Below are positions 18,574 through 22,671 of a DNA stretch of 22,671 nucleotides, piece by piece. The translations under genes and the position numbers were made by a program. Numbering within the stretch: position 1 is the first letter of the stretch; every line of letters starts with the position of its first letter. The stretch comes from Hypsibius dujardini (Eukaryota > Tardigrada > Eutardigrada > Parachela > Hypsibiidae), in contig LRSR01007958.1 in NCBI GenBank assembly GCA_001579985.1, positions 1 through 22,671 of the forward strand. Direction: 5' to 3'. A model generated the notes under the pieces. The model saw only the letters and a list, made by a program, of their open reading frames with translations. It did not search any database and was not told the origin of the DNA.

Positions 18574-21500
18574 ATGGCACAGGGCGACAGTATCATAGTG
18601 GTGGAGAATTTCATTCGCGGTGCCTTCGTGGACAATGGGGAAAACGATCTGCAGTTCATTGACAGTTACGAGCCGGCGACGGGGCAGATCTGGGCTAAAA
18701 TCCCAGATTCCGGGGATGAAGAAGTGTCGAAAGCCGTCGTGGCAGCAAAAAACGCTTTTCCACGGTAGGTCATGCGTGCTTGATTGACTGATTTGCTTAT
18801 TGTAAACTTGACTTCGACACTGTCATGGTTGCTTGATTGACTGATTTGCTTATTGTAAACTTGACTTCGACACTGTCATGGTTGCTTGATTGGCTGATTT
18901 GCTTATCGTGAACTGAGCGTTGACACTGTCAAGTTAATGGATTGATTACTTGATTAGCTGGATGTTTCACGGCTTATTATCCTTAGTTTTGTTGGCCTTG
19001 CAGGTGGTCATCTTTCTCGGCTCAAGATCGGGCCGACTATCTCACCAAGATTGCGGATCTGATTGAGCAGCGGCTGGAGCAGTTTGCGGAAGCGGAGTCG
19101 CGCGATTCCGGCAAGCCAGTGGCGCTTGCCAAGGCTATGGACATACCTCGAGCCATTTTGAACTTCCGATTCTTTGCCTCAGCAATCCAACATTACACTT
19201 CTACGTGAGATTTAGATATTTAAGAGTTTCATTTTTTACATCATTTTTTATATCATTTCTCTTTTAGTTATTTAATTATCTATAAGTCAATAAATAGATA
19301 TGTATTACATAATTATCATTACCAATTATCGTATATTGAGAAAAAATTGTTTCCCGGCTTCGGTTGATTGATGTTATAATCCGTTGATTGCCATTTGTTT
19401 TGCTTGTACGTATGGCTGATTGAAAATGATAACTGATCTAGGTGGTTGATTTATTGATCGAGCAACGTTGAAAAGCTTGCCAGTTCCGGACTTGCAAGTT
19501 GCTCGGTTGTTTAATAATCGGTTGACTTGCATTTGGTCTGCCTGGGAGATCGCTCTGCCTGAGAGATCGCTCTGCCTGAGAGATCGCTCTGCCTGGGAGA
19601 TCGTTCTGCCTGGGAGATCGCTCTGCCTGGGAGATCGCTCTGCCTGAGAGATCGCTCTGCCTGAGAGATCGCTCTGCCTGGGAGATCGCTCTGCCTGGGA
19701 GATCGCTCTGCCTGGGAGATCGTTCTGCCTGGGAGATCGATAAGATACTTCTCGTGTATCACTGTCTTCTCACTGTCGCCGTTTTTTATTATTTACTTTT
19801 GCCCTCGATGATTTTTTTCTTTTTCTTTTGCAGTTCCAACTTTGACGACAAGGCAGGCGCTTTGAACTACGTGTATCGCTCGCCCGTTGGCGTAGCTGGA
19901 CTGATTTCGCCCTGGAATCTTCCGTTGTACCTGCTGACATTCAAAATCGCGCCAGCTTTGGCTGCAGGTGAAATAAATTTAGCGTCATGTTTTTGCCGTT
20001 ATTTTGCCCGTATTAGTGTGTGTGTCTAATGCCATAATAATTGTGGCTCTATTTGTTGCCTGCAGGCTGTACGATTGTAGCCAAGCCAAGTGAAATGACT
20101 TCCGTGACGGCGTGGATGCTGTGCAAAGTGTTTCAGGATGTCGGTCAGTCGATATAATTAAATGAACTGACGTTACAATCACTTAGCGATGCGAGAACTC
20201 TTCACGTGCTCTTAATCAGCCTTCTTGGGATGCCGCACTGGTTTGTCTGTCGTCTGTCTGTATGCCTGTCTGTCTGTCTATATGCCTGTCTGACTGTATG
20301 TATGCCTCTCTGTCTGACTGACTGTCTGTATGCCTGTCTGTCTGACTGATTGTCTGTCTGACTGTCTGTCTGTCTGACTGTCTGTCTGTCTGACTGTCTG
20401 TCTGTCCGACTGTCTGTCTGTCTGATTGTCTCTCTGTATGCCTATCTTTCTGTATTCCTGTCTGTGTGTCTGTGTGTCTGGCTGTCTGTGATCTATATCT
20501 GCTTATTTATCTGGCGTCTCCATTCTGTCTTTGTGGTCAGTTTTGCTTCTTTTAGCTATCATCTATTAATTGTTGTATTAGAATTGTAGAATTCGGTGTC
20601 AGGAATCTCCCTATCTGACTGAATTTTCCAACCCAATTTATTTTCAGTTATTTGATTATGCCATAATCGAAGTGAGAATAGCACTTCATAATTGCTCTTT
20701 CCATCTCGATTATGCAGGTCTTCCCGCTGGCGTTGTAAATATGGTCTTCGGATACGGCACGAAAGTGGGCGAAGCTATCGTCCGACATCCGGATGTCCCT
20801 GTCGTGAGCTTCACAGGCAGCACTCCAGTGGGCCACCGGATCACGCAAGTTAGTGCGCCGTACTGCAAGAAATTATCCTTGGAGGTTCGTGTTACTCTAT
20901 ATCTTTAAGATTACATTACGAACTTGTTGGGTTCAGCGGAAAATAGCCCGTTTACTGCCTGCTCTCATCTTTGCTGTCTGTCTTGCATTCCAGCTGGGAG
21001 GCAAGAATGCCGCGATTATCTTTGACGATGCGCCACTGGATGCCGTCATTCCCGGCTGCGTCAGAAGCTCATTCACGAATCAAGGCGAAGTCTGTCTGTG
21101 CTCAAGCCGGATCTTTGTCCAGCGGGGCATTTATGAGGAGTTCCTGCAGAAGTTCGTGGAAGCAACCAAGTACGACTCTTCACTCTGTGGGCATTTCAGT
21201 TGCACGCGTTTTCACGCAGTAATGCATGAGTGGCATATTTTCTGCCCTCTCCAGGGAGTACAAAGTTGGAGTGCCGAGCGACCCGACTGTCAATATGGGA
21301 GCGTTGATAAGCGAGCAGCACAAGGAGAAGGTACAGGGCTTTATTCGACTGGCGGAAGCTGAGGGCGGAATCATTTCCTGCGGCGGGGCAGACACGCCTG
21401 AAACCATTCCGGAAAGCCACAAACAGGTTCGTTGCTAGTGCTAATGGTTTCCTATACGAGTGTTAGTGATTTCGAATTAGACATCACACTCGTTATAATT

Positions 21501-22352
21501 GGTATGTGTAGTATAGTTTCACAGACTGCGAGCGCAGAAATTGTACCACACAGTCCTCACATTTCCGCATCGTTTGAGGAAAGCATTTCCTTCAACGGGA
21601 GTATCAAGTCTAAAGTTTCCTTTTGTATTTGTAGGGGTACTTTCTTCCGCCGACGATTCTGACCAACGTCTCCGACCAGTCATCTTGCATGCAGGTTAAT
21701 GTGTTAAAGTATCCGGAGGCAGCTCTTCAGACCTTACGGTTTTTATTTGTATGCAGGACGAAATCTTCGGGCCCGTCACATGTGTCGTTCCCTTCGACAA
21801 CGAGGAAGGTTCGTTGCGATGTTAAGGGGCTTTTGACATTTCGTTCCGGCTGGATCTGTACCGGGTTCTCACAGATCGGGACTGCCTTTTTTATCTCGTT
21901 TCCGTTTTCAGAAGTCGTTGATCGCGCAAACGGTGTGAAGTACGGCTTGTGCGCTGTTGTTTGGTGAGTGATTTTCGCAGTTACTTTTTTCGGGTGTTTT
22001 TCTTGATAAACCAAATCATAAGGCAGTTTTATTTTCTCTATCTAGGACGAAAGATCTAGCCCGTACGCACCGCTTGGCCCAACGACTCCAGGTTAGCTAG
22101 CACTGCTTCCCTTAGAAGGAACTAGCACTGCTTCCCTTAGAAGGAATTATTTTTTTTCGAGCGCCGAATTGTTTGCTTTTACCGCAATATCTCATCTCTT
22201 AGGTTGGTACAGTCTGGGCGAACTGTTGGCTGGTCCGGGATCTGAACATGCCGTTCGGCGGAAGTAAAGCCTCCGGGGTCGGCCGTGAAGGCTGCAAGGA
22301 ATCTTTGGACTTTTTTACCGAATCTCGCACCGTCTGTATCAAGTTGGAATGA
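18574..22352 (+). CDS. ALDH8A1: ALDH8A1, 2-aminomuconate semialdehyde dehydrogenase
   Basis: NAD-dependent aldehyde dehydrogenase; human ALDH8A1 oxidises 2-aminomuconate semialdehyde in the kynurenine (tryptophan breakdown) pathway and was earlier described as a retinal dehydrogenase. Twelve coding exons: 18574-18764, 19004-19204, 19834-19967, 20066-20143, 20718-20884, 20994-21169, 21255-21426, 21635-21694, 21757-21808, 21912-21963, 22046-22091, 22203-22352; all GT-AG with matching phase, 492 aa (human 487). Catalytic residues are in place: Asn159 in LISPWNLPL, Glu257 in LSLELGGKN, Cys291 in [16 protein letters not shown]-fold motif [11 protein letters not shown] and late [13 protein letters not shown] and [15 protein letters not shown] are intact. 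A TTTATAATTT run at 18531-18540 could be the TATA element, with a very short leader. No canonical AATAAA follows the stop before 22610. Confidence 0.97.
18778..18935. repeat. 53-bp minisatellite, three copies, in ALDH8A1 intron 1
   Basis: Units start at 18778, 18831 and 18884 and read GCTTGATTGACTGATTTGCT, then TATTGTAAACTTGACTTCGA and CACTGTCATGGTT. The third has diverged. It starts 14 nt after the splice donor. Confidence 0.93.
19537..19740. repeat. 17-bp minisatellite, twelve copies, in ALDH8A1 intron 2
   Basis: Twelve exact-length units of TCTGCCTGGGAGATCGC, varying only at G/A in GGGAG/TGAGAG and C/T in CGC/CGT. The variants occur in runs (two or more of the same type in order), a pattern left by block duplication. 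The minus-strand open frame across it is an artefact. Confidence 0.95.
20240..20490. repeat. TGTC/TGAC microsatellite in ALDH8A1 intron 4
   Basis: A degenerate run of CTGTCTGTCTGACTGTCTGT with ATGCCTGTC interruptions lies in intron 20144-20717. It is the reverse complement class of the CAGA runs elsewhere in the window. Confidence 0.93.
22097..22146. repeat. 25-bp direct duplication in ALDH8A1 intron 11
   Basis: Two identical adjacent copies of CTAGCACTGCTTCCCTTAGA followed by AGGAA, beginning 6 nt inside the donor of the 111-nt intron 22092-22202. Confidence 0.93.
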
Positions 22353-22610
22353 TGGAGTAGAGATCCGACTCGAATTCTGATTGCCCCATGCTGCTCAAGA
22401 AACTGCCCTACGCTAAAGGGAATCTTCATTTTTGTTTCAATTTTTACCCTCACATTGTAGGTTTGTTTTTCCAAGTTTTATCTCCGTCGAGCTGAATATG
22501 TTATGGTAATTTAAACTGCAACAGATCGTATCACGCCATCATTGCACATGTAATGTACTCTGCGGTCATCATCTAAAGATCTACTGTTATGCCATGTGAT
22601 TGAGTGCCTA

Positions 22611-22671
22611 CAATCAACGACCAGATTGAGTACACTGGAGGGTCCGGGGAATGGGCGAAAGGGGCGGGGCA
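22611..22671. mobile_element. Family D repeat, partial, cut by the window edge
   Basis: CAATCAACGACCAGATTGAG, TACACTGGAGGGTCCGGGG and GGGCGAAAGGGGCGGGGCA form the reverse complement of bases about 16095-16155. The flank CAATCAACGACNAGATTGAG is shared, so it belongs to the element and is not unique DNA. The rest of the copy lies right of the window. Confidence 0.82.

Noticed and set aside
19511-19762. Minus-strand ORF with repeated [14 protein letters not shown]
   Set aside because: It is an artefact of the 17-bp intronic minisatellite.
1-22671. Transposase, reverse transcriptase, viral or prophage genes; tRNA or rRNA genes
   Set aside because: I saw no conserved catalytic motifs, long terminal repeats or tRNA-like cloverleaf on either strand; the mobile elements seen are all non-coding.

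Overview
The window is eukaryotic nuclear DNA. Every long protein match is broken by short introns with GT-AG borders (one is GC-AG), and codon phase carries correctly across each junction I checked. The gene set is an SLC35F3/F4-type carrier, the cohesin kleisin RAD21, a BFR1-type coiled-coil protein, a PLAAT/LRAT acyltransferase and ALDH8A1. This points to an animal or close animal relative with a compact genome (many introns of 60-110 nt). I cannot name the species. Two things are atypical for a familiar animal: a BFR1-family protein, and an intronless secreted protein of the mainly bacterial DUF2807 type.

Layout: 201-2615 (-) SLC35F3/F4-like transporter, running off the left edge with only its C-terminus missing. 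3147-3387 foldback element with Tc1/mariner-like ends. 3798-6482 (-) RAD21, 10 coding exons, 616 aa. 6483-7818 shared 5' region of two divergent genes. 7819-12401 (+) BFR1-like protein, 9 coding exons, 669 aa. 12402-13183 convergent 3' ends with facing poly(A) signals 7 nt apart. 13184-14765 (-) PLAAT-like protein, 4 coding exons, 191 aa. 14766-16540 gene-free stretch packed with foldback and tandem repeats. 16654-17415 (+) DUF2807/GIN-type secreted protein, one exon, 253 aa. 17561-17931 two abutting foldback elements. 18574-22352 (+) ALDH8A1, 12 coding exons, 492 aa. 22611-22671 start of another repeat copy, cut by the right edge.

The genes are unrelated housekeeping or metabolic functions, and I see no operon or pathway logic. 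The striking feature is repeat content. At least four foldback (MITE-like) families lie between genes, and several introns hold their own private minisatellite, many built on a TTGATTGA/CAATCAAT core. Exon maps were deduced by eye from splice signals, phase and family resemblance; RNA data would be needed to fix UTRs and the few ambiguous junctions.
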